From Mycobacterium celatum (GTDB taxonomy: Bacteria > Actinomycetota > Actinomycetes > Mycobacteriales > Mycobacteriaceae), in contig NZ_LQOM01000020.1 of assembly GCF_002101595.1 (NCBI RefSeq), positions 1 through 64,000 of the forward strand: a stretch of 64,000 nt of DNA. The letters run 5' to 3'. The translations under genes were made by a program, and so were the position numbers. Of this stretch, positions 38,454-48,648 are shown one piece after another (the first letter of the stretch is position 1; each line of letters opens with the position of its first letter). The notes under the pieces were generated by a model. It searched no databases. It saw only the letters and a program-made list of their open reading frames with translations, and was not told where the DNA came from.

Positions 38454-38461
<8 letters not shown>
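37559..38461 (+). CDS. Short-chain dehydrogenase/reductase
   Basis: A 300-aa SDR with TGASRGLGLASAVVL, HNAGIS, ISSQGG and the YSAAKGALE Tyr/Lys pair. The C-terminal 60 residues are basic and may touch membrane. ATG 37559 overlaps the AveC-like gene by 8 nt and its own 3' end overlaps the aldehyde dehydrogenase gene by 8 nt, so the three are translationally linked. The substrate is unknown; an alcohol-to-carbonyl step before the aldehyde dehydrogenase is plausible. Confidence 0.86.
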
Positions 38462-39938
<1,477 letters not shown>

Positions 39939-39959
39939 CGACATCGGGAAAGGGCACTA

Positions 39960-41177
39960 GTGCAGCTGTTTGACGATCTCGAGGATTTCGGGGCATTCGA
40001 CGACGCGGTCTCCGGAGATGTCCGGGACCCGTATACCGAGCTGGCGCGGTTGCGCCGCGAGCAGCCGGTGCAACGCCTCGACTTCTCAGACATGCCGCAC
40101 GACGAGTCCAAGCCGGTGTTCATCGTCTACCGCTTCGAAGAGGTGCAGCAGATGCTGCGCGACAACGAGACGTTCTCGTCGGCGATCATCATCGACGCGT
40201 TCGGCGACGTGCTGGGCCGCCACGTCATGCTCGGGATGGACGAGCCGGAGCACGGCCGTCACCGGTCCCTGGTCGCAAAAGCCTTCTCGCAGAAGGCGAT
40301 GGCGAGGTGGGAGGACGAGCTGGTCGGGAAGGTCGGCAACGAGCTGATCGACCAGTTCGCCACCCGCGGCCGCGCCGATCTGGTGAAGGAATTCACTTTT
40401 CCCTATCCGACCCAGATCATCGCCGGCCTGCTCGGTTTGCCGCGCGAGGACTATCCGCAGTTCCAGCGCTGGTCGATCTCACTGCTGTCCTTCACCGTCA
40501 ACCCCGAACGCGGCCGCGCCGCATCGGCTGCATTGACCGAGTACTTCACGCCGATTCTCGCAGCGCGGCGCGAGGAGCCGCGGGACGATCTGATCAGCGG
40601 TCTCGCCCAAGCCGAGATCGACGGCGAGAAGCTGTCCGACGAGGAGATCTTCTCGTTCTTGCGCTTACTACTTCCGGCCGGCGTCGAAACCACCTACCGC
40701 TCATTGGGAAACATGCTGTTCGGATTGCTGTCCAACAGCGATCAGCTCGACGCGGTGCGCGCCGACCGCTCGCTGCTGCCGCAGGCGATCGAGGAAGCGG
40801 TGCGGTGGGAACCGCCGCTGCTGACGATCACCCGGATAGCGACCCGTGACACCGAGTTGGCCGGGGTGCCGATACCCGCGGGCTCCTCGGTGATGCCGAT
40901 GCTGGGCGCGGCCAACCGGCAAGACGACCGCTATCCCGACCCGGACCGCTTCGACATCTTCCGTTCGCCCAGGGCGCATATCGGCTTCGGTCACGGTGTG
41001 CATGTGTGCCTGGGAATGCACCTGGCCCGCATGGAAATGCGGGTGGCGATCAATTTGCTGTTCGACCGGCTGTCGAACCTGCGGCTCGACCCCGACGGCG
41101 ACGATCCGCACATCCGCGGTCAGGTGTTCCGCTCGCCGACGTCGCTGCCGGTGCTGTTCGATGCGCAGTGCGGGTAA
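39960..41177 (+). CDS. Cytochrome P450
   Basis: A 405-aa soluble bacterial P450. The heme-ligating Cys is in FGHGVHVCLGMHLAR (about residue 349), the I-helix oxygen-binding segment is LPAGVETTYRS, and the ExxR motif is in EEAVRWEPP. GTG start 21 nt after the aldehyde dehydrogenase. It is the last gene of the plus-strand unit that begins with the binding-fold protein. No ferredoxin gene is adjacent, so a partner must come from elsewhere. Mycobacterial P450s of this build often hydroxylate steroids, terpenes or fatty acids. Confidence 0.93.
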   Translation: MQLFDDLEDFGAFDDAVSGDVRDPYTELARLRREQPVQRLDFSDMPHDESKPVFIVYRFEEVQQMLRDNETFSSAIIIDAFGDVLGRHVMLGMDEPEHGRHRSLVAKAFSQKAMARWEDELVGKVGNELIDQFATRGRADLVKEFTFPYPTQIIAGLLGLPREDYPQFQRWSISLLSFTVNPERGRAASAALTEYFTPILAARREEPRDDLISGLAQAEIDGEKLSDEEIFSFLRLLLPAGVETTYRSLGNMLFGLLSNSDQLDAVRADRSLLPQAIEEAVRWEPPLLTITRIATRDTELAGVPIPAGSSVMPMLGAANRQDDRYPDPDRFDIFRSPRAHIGFGHGVHVCLGMHLARMEMRVAINLLFDRLSNLRLDPDGDDPHIRGQVFRSPTSLPVLFDAQCG

Positions 41178-41186
41178 TGGGCTTGT

Positions 41187-41248
41187 GGCGAGCAGGCGCC
41201 AAGACCTTCATTTCCAACGGAAATGGGAACTATTTGCGTCTGCTCGCC
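41187..41248. terminator. Nested palindrome between convergent P450 and vapC
   Basis: Outer arms GGCGAGCAGGCGC (41187-41199) and GCGTCTGCTCGCC (41236-41248) pair with one mismatch. Inside lies a perfect hairpin CATTTCC-AAC-GGAAATG (41209-41225). The element sits between converging genes and probably ends both transcripts. I recall palindromes built on GCGAGCAGACGC as frequent intergenic elements in mycobacteria. Confidence 0.65.
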
Positions 41249-41257
41249 AAGGTAGAG

Positions 41258-41662
41258 CTAACGGAACGATGTGGCAGCGAGGGGGGCAATCCCTGCTATG
41301 ACGTCAAAGTCCGCGTCGCGGTGCACAATGCCGACTCCATGACGAATGGCCACCGCTGCAATCAAGCAGTCGTTGATGCTGCGCACGGTTTGGCCCGACC
41401 GACGCGCTGACCGGTAAATTGAAGCGGCTGTACGGAAGTCGACGGCTTGGTCGACGGTCAGCGAGGGCAAGCCGTTCACCAACTGCTCGAGTCTTGCTTG
41501 CGCGCGGTCATCTGTTGCCCCGGACAAGATCTCCATTGCAATGGGTTCGCACATCGTGATCTGGTCCGCCTCCTCCGAGAGCAATCGACGGACTTCGACC
41601 GCAGCGGAAGAACCGGTCGCCCGGAAGTATTCGACCCAAGCCGAGGTATCCACCAGGATCAT
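41258..41662 (-). CDS. vapC: VapC-family PIN-domain toxin ribonuclease
   Basis: A 134-aa PIN-domain RNase. The acidic metal site is seen in [10 protein letters not shown] (Asp5), CEPIAMEIL (Glu), SINDCLIAA (Asp) and HRDADFD (Asp). VapC toxins cleave tRNA or rRNA when the antitoxin is degraded. The ATG overlaps the stop of vapB (4 nt), the usual antitoxin-first operon. It is convergent with the P450 gene, so it is probably an independent insertion between the two metabolic blocks. Confidence 0.92.
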   Translation of the reverse strand: MILVDTSAWVEYFRATGSSAAVEVRRLLSEEADQITMCEPIAMEILSGATDDRAQARLEQLVNGLPSLTVDQAVDFRTAASIYRSARRSGQTVRSINDCLIAAVAIRHGVGIVHRDADFDVIAGIAPLAATSFR

Positions 41663-41871
41663 GAGAATTCGTCGGGCCGCTCACTGCGCAACTCCGCGAG
41701 GTCGCCGTTCCAGCCGACACCTTCGAGCCCAAGCAGGAACTCTCTTTTCAGCGGAACACCAACCAGCCGCCGCAGAGCCAACTCAACGGCTTCCTTCTTC
41801 GACTTCACGCCGAACCTGCGCATCACTTCGGCGACAAGCTCGTCGTCAATATCGATGTTGGTGCGAGACAT
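41659..41871 (-). CDS. vapB: VapB-family antitoxin
   Basis: A 70-aa antitoxin. The N-terminal [20 protein letters not shown] is a ribbon-helix-helix DNA-binding domain of the type that opens VapB proteins, and the C-terminal part ([15 protein letters not shown]) should wrap VapC. The ATG at 41871 is chosen because it starts the domain; a start 5 codons upstream lies in the operator repeats. It should repress its own promoter at the phased repeats just upstream. Confidence 0.9.
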   Translation of the reverse strand: MSRTNIDIDDELVAEVMRRFGVKSKKEAVELALRRLVGVPLKREFLLGLEGVGWNGDLAELRSERPDEFS

Positions 41872-41898
41872 ACACCAATAATACACCTGGTATACACC
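41870..41898. promoter_or_regulatory. vapBC operator: three ATACACC repeats phased at 11 bp
   Basis: ATACACC occurs at 41870, 41881 and 41892, each exactly 11 bp from the next, that is one helical turn. The first copy includes the vapB start codon. The third contains GGTATACC. This is what cooperative binding by a ribbon-helix-helix antitoxin would need. Confidence 0.65.
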
Positions 41899-41979
41899 AC
41901 CAAGCTTTCCGGCACTCAGATGCCACCGATGCCGTATGGCTTACAGTTGTCGAATCGGTCGGACAGGGGTGTCCGACGA

Positions 41980-43098
41980 ATGCTGCTGCTGGGAGGCACA
42001 TTGTCGACGACGAGCGCTGACCGCCGGAACCGGCCGATACCGCGATGCCCGACCGACGTCACTTGCGAGTGGCTGTCGGCGGTACTCAGCACTGACCGAA
42101 CGCCGGTCGAGGTGTCCGCGGTCGACGTCGTGCCCATCGGCACCGGGCAGACCGGGGCGACCTATCGGGTGTCGGCCAGGTATGCGAAGAACCCGGACGG
42201 CTTGCCGGACACCTTCGTGATCAAGCTGCCGGCCCAGGACGACACCGTCCGCGACCGCGTCACAATCGGCTACCGCAGCGAATGTGCGTTCTACACGGGC
42301 GTGGCAGACCGCGTCCGGGTCCCGACGCCGCAGTGCTTCTACAGCGAAATCACCGACGACGCGATGGAATATGCGCTGTTGCTGGCAGATCAGGCGCCCG
42401 CGGTGCAGGGCGACCAACTCGCGGGCTGCGGTGAGCAGGAGGCGCGGCTGGCCGTCACCGCACTGGCCGGTCTGCACGGGCCGAGCTGGTGTGATCCGGT
42501 CTGGCTGGACTTTCCCGGCATTGCCTTCGCACGCCCCGACCAGGCTTCGGCGAAGGGGCTGGGTGAGGTAGCGCAAATGAGCGCGGACATCACACTGGAC
42601 AAGCTCGGCGACCGGATGAGCGCCGCCGACCGCGAGACCTTCACCACCGCAATGGGGTTGGTGACACCCTGGGTGCTGGCCGAGCGGGACCGGTTCGCCT
42701 TGCTGCACGGCGACTACCGCCTCGACAACATGCTGTTCGACCGCGACGCCAACACCGTCTCGGTGGTCGACTGGCAGACACTCGGTGTCGGCTTGCCTGC
42801 GCGTGATCTCGCCTACTTTACCGCCACCAGCCTCGTCCCGGACCTGCGCGCAGCCATCGAAGCGGACCTTGTCGACGAGTATCACCGGACACTTCTCGGC
42901 TACGGCGTCACCGACTACGACCGCGAAACCTGTTGGCGTGATTACCGACTCGGCATGCTTCAGGCGCTGCTGATCTCCGCCTTGGGGTTCGCGTTCGCCA
43001 CGGCCACCGACCGCGGCGACGACATGGTGCTGACGATGTTGAGCCGCGGCTGCCGGGCCATCCGCGACCTCGGCACGCTGGACCTGATCGGGGGCTAG
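41980..43098 (+). CDS. Aminoglycoside phosphotransferase-fold kinase
   Basis: A 372-aa kinase-like protein of the APH/ecdysteroid-kinase-like family. The catalytic loop is LLHGDYRLDNMLFD with Asp and Asn in place, and the metal-binding Asp is in VVDWQTLGVG. An N-terminal nucleotide-binding part contains the Lys of FVIKLP. Such proteins near steroid or lipid gene clusters in mycobacteria have no proven substrate, so antibiotic resistance should not be assumed. ATG 41980 is chosen; TTG 42001 directly after GGGAGG is an alternative. Confidence 0.82.
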   Translation: MLLLGGTLSTTSADRRNRPIPRCPTDVTCEWLSAVLSTDRTPVEVSAVDVVPIGTGQTGATYRVSARYAKNPDGLPDTFVIKLPAQDDTVRDRVTIGYRSECAFYTGVADRVRVPTPQCFYSEITDDAMEYALLLADQAPAVQGDQLAGCGEQEARLAVTALAGLHGPSWCDPVWLDFPGIAFARPDQASAKGLGEVAQMSADITLDKLGDRMSAADRETFTTAMGLVTPWVLAERDRFALLHGDYRLDNMLFDRDANTVSVVDWQTLGVGLPARDLAYFTATSLVPDLRAAIEADLVDEYHRTLLGYGVTDYDRETCWRDYRLGMLQALLISALGFAFATATDRGDDMVLTMLSRGCRAIRDLGTLDLIGG

Positions 43099-43121
43099 CC
43101 CCGGCCCAAATTACCTGGCCA

Positions 43122-43994
43122 CTAGCCCGCGGGACCGTTGGGAAACTTCAACAAAGCTCCGGCGTCGACGCGGATCTGCTGGCCGGTGATGTATCGCGAC
43201 TCGTCACTGGCGAGAAACGCAGCCAAGTTGGCGATGTCTTCTGGCTCGACGTAGGGGATCGGCATCGCCTGAAAGTGCGTGAACGCCAGTTCGGCGTCCT
43301 CCCGCGTCGGCTTGGTCCCGCGCATGTCCGGGCGGAAGACCGCGTAGAGGCCGTCGTTGTGGAGCAGGTGTGTGTTGCAGTTGGTGGGGTGGATGGCGTT
43401 TACCCGAATCATGCGGGGAGCCAAGTGCAGAGCCATCTGCTCGACGTAACCAATCAGGGTGTTTTTTGCCCAGGCGTACCCCGAACCTCCGGGACCCATC
43501 AACGAATTGCTGGTAGTGCCCGGCATCAGCCCTGCGGTCGACCCTGTGATGATCATCGATCCGCCGTCGGTGATCAGGGGCAAGGTCACCGCGACGGCGT
43601 TCATCACGCCAAGCAGGTCGACGTCCGTAGCGTCGACGAAATCCGATGGCTTCGGATTGCCCAGGGCCATAGGCAGAATTCCCGCATTGGCAACGAGGAT
43701 GTCGAGGTGGCCGAGTTCGGTGACACCGGTTTGAACCGCATCACGCAGCTGATCGCGTTCACGCACGTCTGCCTTGACAGCGATACAGCGCCTCCCGAGG
43801 TTTTCGACCAGCTTGGATGTCGTTTCCAGATCCTCGATGGTCGACAGCGGATACTTGTTCGACTCGATCTGCTCGCAGATGTCGATGCAGATGATGTCTG
43901 CGCCGTCGTGTGCCATTCGGACCGCGTGGGCGCGGCCCTGGCCGCGTCCGGCCCCCGTGATGAAGGCAACCTTGCCGGTGAGACGACCATTCAT
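43122..43994 (-). CDS. Mycofactocin-coupled SDR family oxidoreductase
   Basis: A 290-aa SDR. The VAFITGAGRGQGRAHAV loop, the IDICEQ acidic segment and the insertion SNKYPLSTIEDLETT are characteristic of the mycofactocin-dependent SDR family, whose members hold NAD tightly and pass electrons to mycofactocin. Catalytic Tyr/Lys lie in GYAWAKNTLIG. It is 66 bp downstream of the alcohol dehydrogenase gene on the same strand, and both belong to mycofactocin-linked classes, so they probably oxidise related alcohols. Confidence 0.88.
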   Translation of the reverse strand: MNGRLTGKVAFITGAGRGQGRAHAVRMAHDGADIICIDICEQIESNKYPLSTIEDLETTSKLVENLGRRCIAVKADVRERDQLRDAVQTGVTELGHLDILVANAGILPMALGNPKPSDFVDATDVDLLGVMNAVAVTLPLITDGGSMIITGSTAGLMPGTTSNSLMGPGGSGYAWAKNTLIGYVEQMALHLAPRMIRVNAIHPTNCNTHLLHNDGLYAVFRPDMRGTKPTREDAELAFTHFQAMPIPYVEPEDIANLAAFLASDESRYITGQQIRVDAGALLKFPNGPAG

Positions 43995-44060
43995 TTGTAT
44001 TCCTCATCCAATCCTGATGTGTTCGGGCGTATTCGGGTCGATGCGGTCCGCTGACCCGGA

Positions 44061-45230
44061 TCAGGTCATGCCGAAGTCGATCACTCCACGGATATTGCGA
44101 CCGTCGCGCAGATCGGCGAAGGCGTCATTGATGTCGTCGAGTTTGTAACGACGGGTGATCAATTCGTCGAGTTTGAGTGTGCCCGCCTCATACATCGACA
44201 GCAGCATCGGCATGCCGGCGCGTGGATTCATTTCGCCGTACAGCGAACCCTTGAGTGTCTTGCACGAGTTCACGACGTCGGTGAGGATGAGCGGCACCAT
44301 CGTCTCCGATATCGGTGTCATACCGATCAGCACACAGGTTCCGCCCTTGCGAGTGAGCATCATCGCGGTGGTGACAAGATCGGGAGGCACTACTCCCGCG
44401 GCGACGACCACGGCGTCAGCCATCACGCCCCAGGTGATGGATTTGACCAGCGAGATCGCCGATTTCGCGTCGGCGACGGTGTGGGTGGCGCCGAAGGAGG
44501 GCGCAAGCTCTCGCTTGAACTCGATCGGGTCAACGGCCACCACGTATTTGGCGCCCGCCGAACGAGCACCCTGTACGGCGTTGATACCCACCCCGCCGAC
44601 GCCAATGACGACGACGGTGTCACCCGGTTTGGTACGCGCACTAACGCTGGCGGCCCCGAAACCCGTCGGGACTCCGCAAGAGACGAGTGAGGCCGCTTCC
44701 AACGGAATCCAGTCGTGGACCTTGATCAATGAGCGTTCAGAGGCCACGACGTACTCGGAGAACGTGCCCACCTGCATCATGGCCATGAGTGGCTGACCGT
44801 CCAGGTGACGGCGCGACGTGCCGTCGGAAATCATTGTCTTGCTGTAGATGTCGGCGCCGACGTCGCACAAGAAGCTCGATCCAGAAGCACACCAGCGGCA
44901 GTTGCCGCACGCCGGGATGAACGACATCGCGACGTGGTCGCCCGGTGCGACGGTGGTGACGCCCGGCCCGACGTCCTCGACGACACCGGCGCCCTCGTGG
45001 CCGCCGATCATGGGGAACCACTCGGGAACGGGGATGTCGGCAGCGCGCATCATGGCGACCATCTCGTCGCCGGGCACGCTATCGCCGGTGACGAAGTGGT
45101 CGTCGGAGTGGCAGATCCCCGCGATCGCCATTCTCACCAGAACCTCGCCGGCTTTGGGTGGGTCCAGGTCGATCTCGGTGACGTCCCAGTCGCTGCCCAC
45201 ACCGTGCAGGATCCCGGCCCTGGACTTCAT
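44061..45230 (-). CDS. NDMA-dependent-type (mycofactocin-associated) zinc alcohol dehydrogenase
   Basis: A 389-aa medium-chain dehydrogenase. The catalytic zinc ligands are in GICHSDDH and GGHEGAGVVED, and the structural zinc site is CGNCRWCASGSSFLC. The Rossmann motif is GVGGVGINAVQGA. The long loop after GDSVPGDEM is typical of the NDMA-dependent alcohol dehydrogenases that need mycofactocin as electron acceptor. No mycofactocin synthesis gene lies in the window, so those must be elsewhere in the genome. It is transcribed towards the SDR. Confidence 0.9.
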   Translation of the reverse strand: MKSRAGILHGVGSDWDVTEIDLDPPKAGEVLVRMAIAGICHSDDHFVTGDSVPGDEMVAMMRAADIPVPEWFPMIGGHEGAGVVEDVGPGVTTVAPGDHVAMSFIPACGNCRWCASGSSFLCDVGADIYSKTMISDGTSRRHLDGQPLMAMMQVGTFSEYVVASERSLIKVHDWIPLEAASLVSCGVPTGFGAASVSARTKPGDTVVVIGVGGVGINAVQGARSAGAKYVVAVDPIEFKRELAPSFGATHTVADAKSAISLVKSITWGVMADAVVVAAGVVPPDLVTTAMMLTRKGGTCVLIGMTPISETMVPLILTDVVNSCKTLKGSLYGEMNPRAGMPMLLSMYEAGTLKLDELITRRYKLDDINDAFADLRDGRNIRGVIDFGMT

Positions 45231-45583
45231 GATGTCTCCTCTGCAATCTCGCGCTAGGCGGAGCTAGGTGGGCACTTGCCACCCGCAGTCCTGTTGGCCC
45301 ATGCATCAAAGCCTCCGAAATATCTATAGGTATATCATCCGAGGATCGAGAGGTTTCACCGCGTTATCTGTTCGCGCGGGACTGGGCGGCCTATGATCAG
45401 GTTGGTGACAAAACCGGGGAAGCTGGTATGCGTCATTAGTAGGCGTCTACCAGGTGTTTTAGGGGAAACAACGGCGGTGCGGCGGTTGCTGCTCGACGCG
45501 GTGCGTCGCCCCGCGGTAGAGTCCGGAGGCTGCGGGGGCCGGCCGGTCCATGCCCGGGGCCACATATCGGATGGGCGGTGAGG
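45231..45583. other. Divergent regulatory region between alcohol dehydrogenase and GntR regulator
   Basis: No gene seen in 350 bp. An imperfect palindrome centred on CTATAG (45320-45333, ATATCTATAGGTAT) lies about 90 bp upstream of the alcohol dehydrogenase and is an operator candidate for the GntR protein. TATGAT at 45392-45397 could be the -10 element for the GntR gene, which would then have a leader of about 180 nt. Confidence 0.45.
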
Positions 45584-46351
45584 ATGACGGAAAGATCAGA
45601 CATTGCGTCAGCTGACGTGCTCGGGACCGACGAGCCCGAGCAGATCGCTGCACAGCTACGTGAACTGATGACCGGCGGCCACTATGCCGAAGGCGACCTG
45701 CTGGGCACAGAGGCTGAACTGATGGAGAAGTTCGACGTTTCGCGTCCGTCGTTGCGAGAAGCCCTGCGCATCCTGGAGCGCCGCGGCCTCGTATCGGTCA
45801 TTCGGGGTGCGCGCGGCGGCGTGGTGGTTCACGAACCGGATCGCCAAATGGCGACATGCACGGCGGCGCTGCTGCTCCAATCACGCAACGTTGCGCTGAC
45901 CGACCTCTTTGAAGCCAGCGCGATCCTGGAGCCGCCGGCTGCTCGCATGGTTGCCGAATCCGGGAGCAACAAGCGCGCGGCCAAAGAGCTGCGGGAGCTA
46001 GTTGTGGAACAGAAGCAGACGATCAGCGATCCCGACCGGTTCACCAACGCCGTTCAGCGCTTCCACGAACAGATAATTACCCTGGCCGGTAACCAGACGC
46101 TGCTGATGATCAAGGAGATGCTTCACGAGGTGATTGCGCGCGCTGTGGCCGATGTTGTGGAGCGCAGTCGCCACGACAGCCTCGCCGAGCGTCACCGGGT
46201 GATCCGCTCGCATGAGTTGCTGGTGACCCTGATCGAGGAAGGCAATGGTGAAGTGGCCCAGGCGCACTGGAACTCGCACATGGGCTATGCGCGTCGCCAA
46301 CTGCTCGGGACGCAAGCAACCAACGTCATCAGGCTGTCGGATCACCGCTGA
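45584..46351 (+). CDS. GntR-family (FadR subfamily) transcriptional regulator
   Basis: A 255-aa regulator with an N-terminal winged helix (LLGTEAELMEKFDVSRPSLREALRILE, followed by the wing VIRGARGGVVV) and a C-terminal FCD ligand-binding domain of helices with metal-binding His (RFHEQII, HRVIRSHELL). FadR-type regulators often sense acyl-CoA or carboxylates; M. tuberculosis Mce1R is of this class. It stands between the alcohol dehydrogenase and the 3' end of the mce operon. ATG 45584 or GTG 45578 are possible starts. Confidence 0.9.
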   Translation: MTERSDIASADVLGTDEPEQIAAQLRELMTGGHYAEGDLLGTEAELMEKFDVSRPSLREALRILERRGLVSVIRGARGGVVVHEPDRQMATCTAALLLQSRNVALTDLFEASAILEPPAARMVAESGSNKRAAKELRELVVEQKQTISDPDRFTNAVQRFHEQIITLAGNQTLLMIKEMLHEVIARAVADVVERSRHDSLAERHRVIRSHELLVTLIEEGNGEVAQAHWNSHMGYARRQLLGTQATNVIRLSDHR

Positions 46352-46381
46352 TAGGCACGGATGCGGCCTTATGGGCCGATA

Positions 46382-47005
46382 TCAGAAGACGTAGTAGGGG
46401 CTGAGCTGTTGGGCGCGTTGCAGATTGGTCCGCAGGCAGTCAGGCCCGTCCGGTGAATAGATCGGGGAGTAGAACAGCGACTGTTGAAGGACGCCGTAGC
46501 TGGTCTTAAACGCGATCATGCAGGTGATCCACCAACGGTTGTCCCAGTCGGTCGGTTTCATGATCCAGTACTGGGCCGAGCGGTGGCCGTTGATGTCGAA
46601 TTCGACGGCATCGGCTGGCAGGGTGGCCTCGTATGTGCGCCAGATGACGGCCTCGACTGCCATCTGATAGTTGCCGGCGTCGTAATGGCAGCGCAGCCCC
46701 TCCTCGGGTTCCGGCGGGGTATAGGCGAGGCCGATCCGCTGGATGGCCTCGAGCGGAATGTCCTCGCAGGGGTCGAAGGGCCGCGGATTGACGGTCGCGA
46801 TGACCGGCGACTTCGCCGATGTGGACGGAGTCGGCAACGGGGCCGCTGTCGAGCGCAGGTCCACCGTGGCCGGCGCAGGCGGTTGCGCCGGGGCGGAATG
46901 GAATACCAGGGCTAACGCCGACAGCAGCGCTCCGAGCACTGAAGTCAGGCTTCCCCTCCGACCGTGGAGCGGGCTGACTGCGTAATTCGTTCGCTGCTTG
47001 GACAT
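46382..47005 (-). CDS. DUF3558-type exported protein at the end of the mce operon
   Basis: A 207-aa protein with an N-terminal basic stretch and hydrophobic segment (about 18-38), then a Pro/Thr/Ser-rich linker. The globular domain opens with PFDPCEDIPLEAIQRIG, the DUF3558 hallmark, and has further Cys residues that could form disulfides. It begins 5 nt after the mceF stop, so it is the last gene of the mce unit. A role as an mce-associated envelope protein is likely from position only. The ATG at 47005 avoids overlapping mceF. Confidence 0.78.
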   Translation of the reverse strand: MSKQRTNYAVSPLHGRRGSLTSVLGALLSALALVFHSAPAQPPAPATVDLRSTAAPLPTPSTSAKSPVIATVNPRPFDPCEDIPLEAIQRIGLAYTPPEPEEGLRCHYDAGNYQMAVEAVIWRTYEATLPADAVEFDINGHRSAQYWIMKPTDWDNRWWITCMIAFKTSYGVLQQSLFYSPIYSPDGPDCLRTNLQRAQQLSPYYVF

Positions 47006-47010
47006 GTCGG

Positions 47011-48648
47011 CTATTTCGGTTTGGGGTAGGTCATCAGGTCGACCCAATTCTCGGCCGGCCTGAACTGTGCGGCGCCGGCGGCGAACGTGGCGATATGACC
47101 GTCTTGGTCGAGGAACGCCCCCGATGTGGAGTCGTACGTCGTCATCGCTTCGCCTTGAGCCTGAGGTTGTTCGGCCGGCGGTGGCGGTGATTGCCCGTAA
47201 GGCGGCGCGATCTGGTCGGGTGGCGGGTGGTAGGGATACGGCGGCGGTGGGGGCCCGTCGGGCGGTGGGACGGGCAGCGGGTAGGGCGGAGTGTGCGCGG
47301 GTCCGGGTCCCGGCGCCACGCCGGGCGGAAGCCGAACAACCGGTGGGCCCGGGTCATAATCGGCATCGGGAGGCAACAGCGGATACTTGTTGGGTGGCAG
47401 GATGTTTCGTGGGTCGGTGACAGGGGTGTCGACCGGCACCGGCGGGCCACGCCAGGCGTTGCGTCCCAGGGGAACGTAGCCGACGGGATCACGGCACAGT
47501 TGAACAGTCGGGGCGCGCCGCCCGGGGAATTCCTGGCATGGGTAGTTGCGCGCGCCGCGCACGACGGTGGGGTCGTTTTGCGGAACCATGCAGTACATCG
47601 GGGGAAGGTCGCGCAGTGTCTCGTCGGCCGGGGAGCGAATCTGGTTGGGTGGGATGAAACCGACGTTGCACGGGGGCGGATCGTTCATGCTGATTTTGAA
47701 GTCGGCGCGTGCGCCTTCGTCGGGCGGAACCTGCTGGGCGATGGTCAGCAAGGACGCCGTCAGGGCGGGAAAGATCACCAGCACTTGTTCGAGTGACTTG
47801 TGATAGATCACTCCGATGCGGCCGAGATTCGCCAGATTTGCCGCCAGCATGGGAAACGTCGGTCGTATCCCGCGCATGGTTGCAGCCGCCTGGTCGGCGG
47901 TATCGGGAGTGTTTTGCAGGAGCGTGCGCACTTGCCCGTCGGCGCGGCGGACGTCGCCCGTGAAGCGTGCCAGCCCGTCGGCCAAGGATCTGATCGCGTC
48001 TCCGCTGCGGATCTGGGCGTCGAGGAATGGACCGCTCTCATCGATGAGGCCGGTGATGTCCTCGGCGTGGGTGTTGGCCTCGTCGATGAGTAGACGCGCC
48101 GATTCGATCAGTCGTGCCAACTCGGGCCCGGAGCCGTCAAATGCCGCAAACGTTTCCCGCAGCAGGTCACGCAGGCGACTTTGATTGATCGAATCGACGA
48201 GGATCTGGGCCCGGTGCAGCAGGCCGGCGACATCTTGGTTGAGCCGTGTGTGATCGCGGGTGATGCATGACCCGTCGCGCAATCTGGCCGATGAGGGGGC
48301 CGGCGGGGGGATGAGATCGACGTACTGTTCACCGATCGCAGACACGCTTTTGACAGTTGCGATGACATCGGCGGGCACTGGTGTAGAGGAATTGAGCCGC
48401 AGCGCCGCATCCACACCGTTGCGCATGGCAAGCGACACATCGGTGACACGGCCGATGGTGGTTCCCCGGTAGGTTACGTTGGCGTTCTTGTACAGCCCGC
48501 CGCTGGCAGCGAAATTCGCTGTCACCGTGTATGTTCCGATCCCGAGGGCGGCCGGCAGGCGGAGATAGAACACAGCTGTCACACCGACGGTGACCACGGT
48601 GACGACCGCGAAGATCGCCAATTGTCCCCGAACCAGACGGGTCAGCAT
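47011..48648 (-). CDS. MceF-type substrate-binding protein of an Mce lipid importer
   Basis: A 545-aa Mce protein: N-terminal membrane anchor (about 10-30), the MlaD/MCE domain (about 38-120, YTVTANFAASGGLYKNANVTYRG) and a long helical region that forms the transport tunnel with the other five Mce proteins. The last 180 residues are unusually rich in Pro (many PPPP and PPY runs) and should lie in the cell wall. The ATG shares one base with the mceE stop. It is the sixth mce gene and so is named by position. Confidence 0.9.
   Translation of the reverse strand: MLTRLVRGQLAIFAVVTVVTVGVTAVFYLRLPAALGIGTYTVTANFAASGGLYKNANVTYRGTTIGRVTDVSLAMRNGVDAALRLNSSTPVPADVIATVKSVSAIGEQYVDLIPPPAPSSARLRDGSCITRDHTRLNQDVAGLLHRAQILVDSINQSRLRDLLRETFAAFDGSGPELARLIESARLLIDEANTHAEDITGLIDESGPFLDAQIRSGDAIRSLADGLARFTGDVRRADGQVRTLLQNTPDTADQAAATMRGIRPTFPMLAANLANLGRIGVIYHKSLEQVLVIFPALTASLLTIAQQVPPDEGARADFKISMNDPPPCNVGFIPPNQIRSPADETLRDLPPMYCMVPQNDPTVVRGARNYPCQEFPGRRAPTVQLCRDPVGYVPLGRNAWRGPPVPVDTPVTDPRNILPPNKYPLLPPDADYDPGPPVVRLPPGVAPGPGPAHTPPYPLPVPPPDGPPPPPYPYHPPPDQIAPPYGQSPPPPAEQPQAQGEAMTTYDSTSGAFLDQDGHIATFAAGAAQFRPAENWVDLMTYPKPK

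Noticed and set aside
41980..43098. Aminoglycoside resistance gene
   Set aside because: The kinase fold is right, but the sequence is of the broad APH/ecdysteroid-kinase-like group found in lipid clusters. Nothing points to antibiotic modification.
45393..45581. A 62-codon frame upstream of the GntR gene
   Set aside because: It has no ribosome binding site, no recognisable domain and a composition like the surrounding non-coding DNA.
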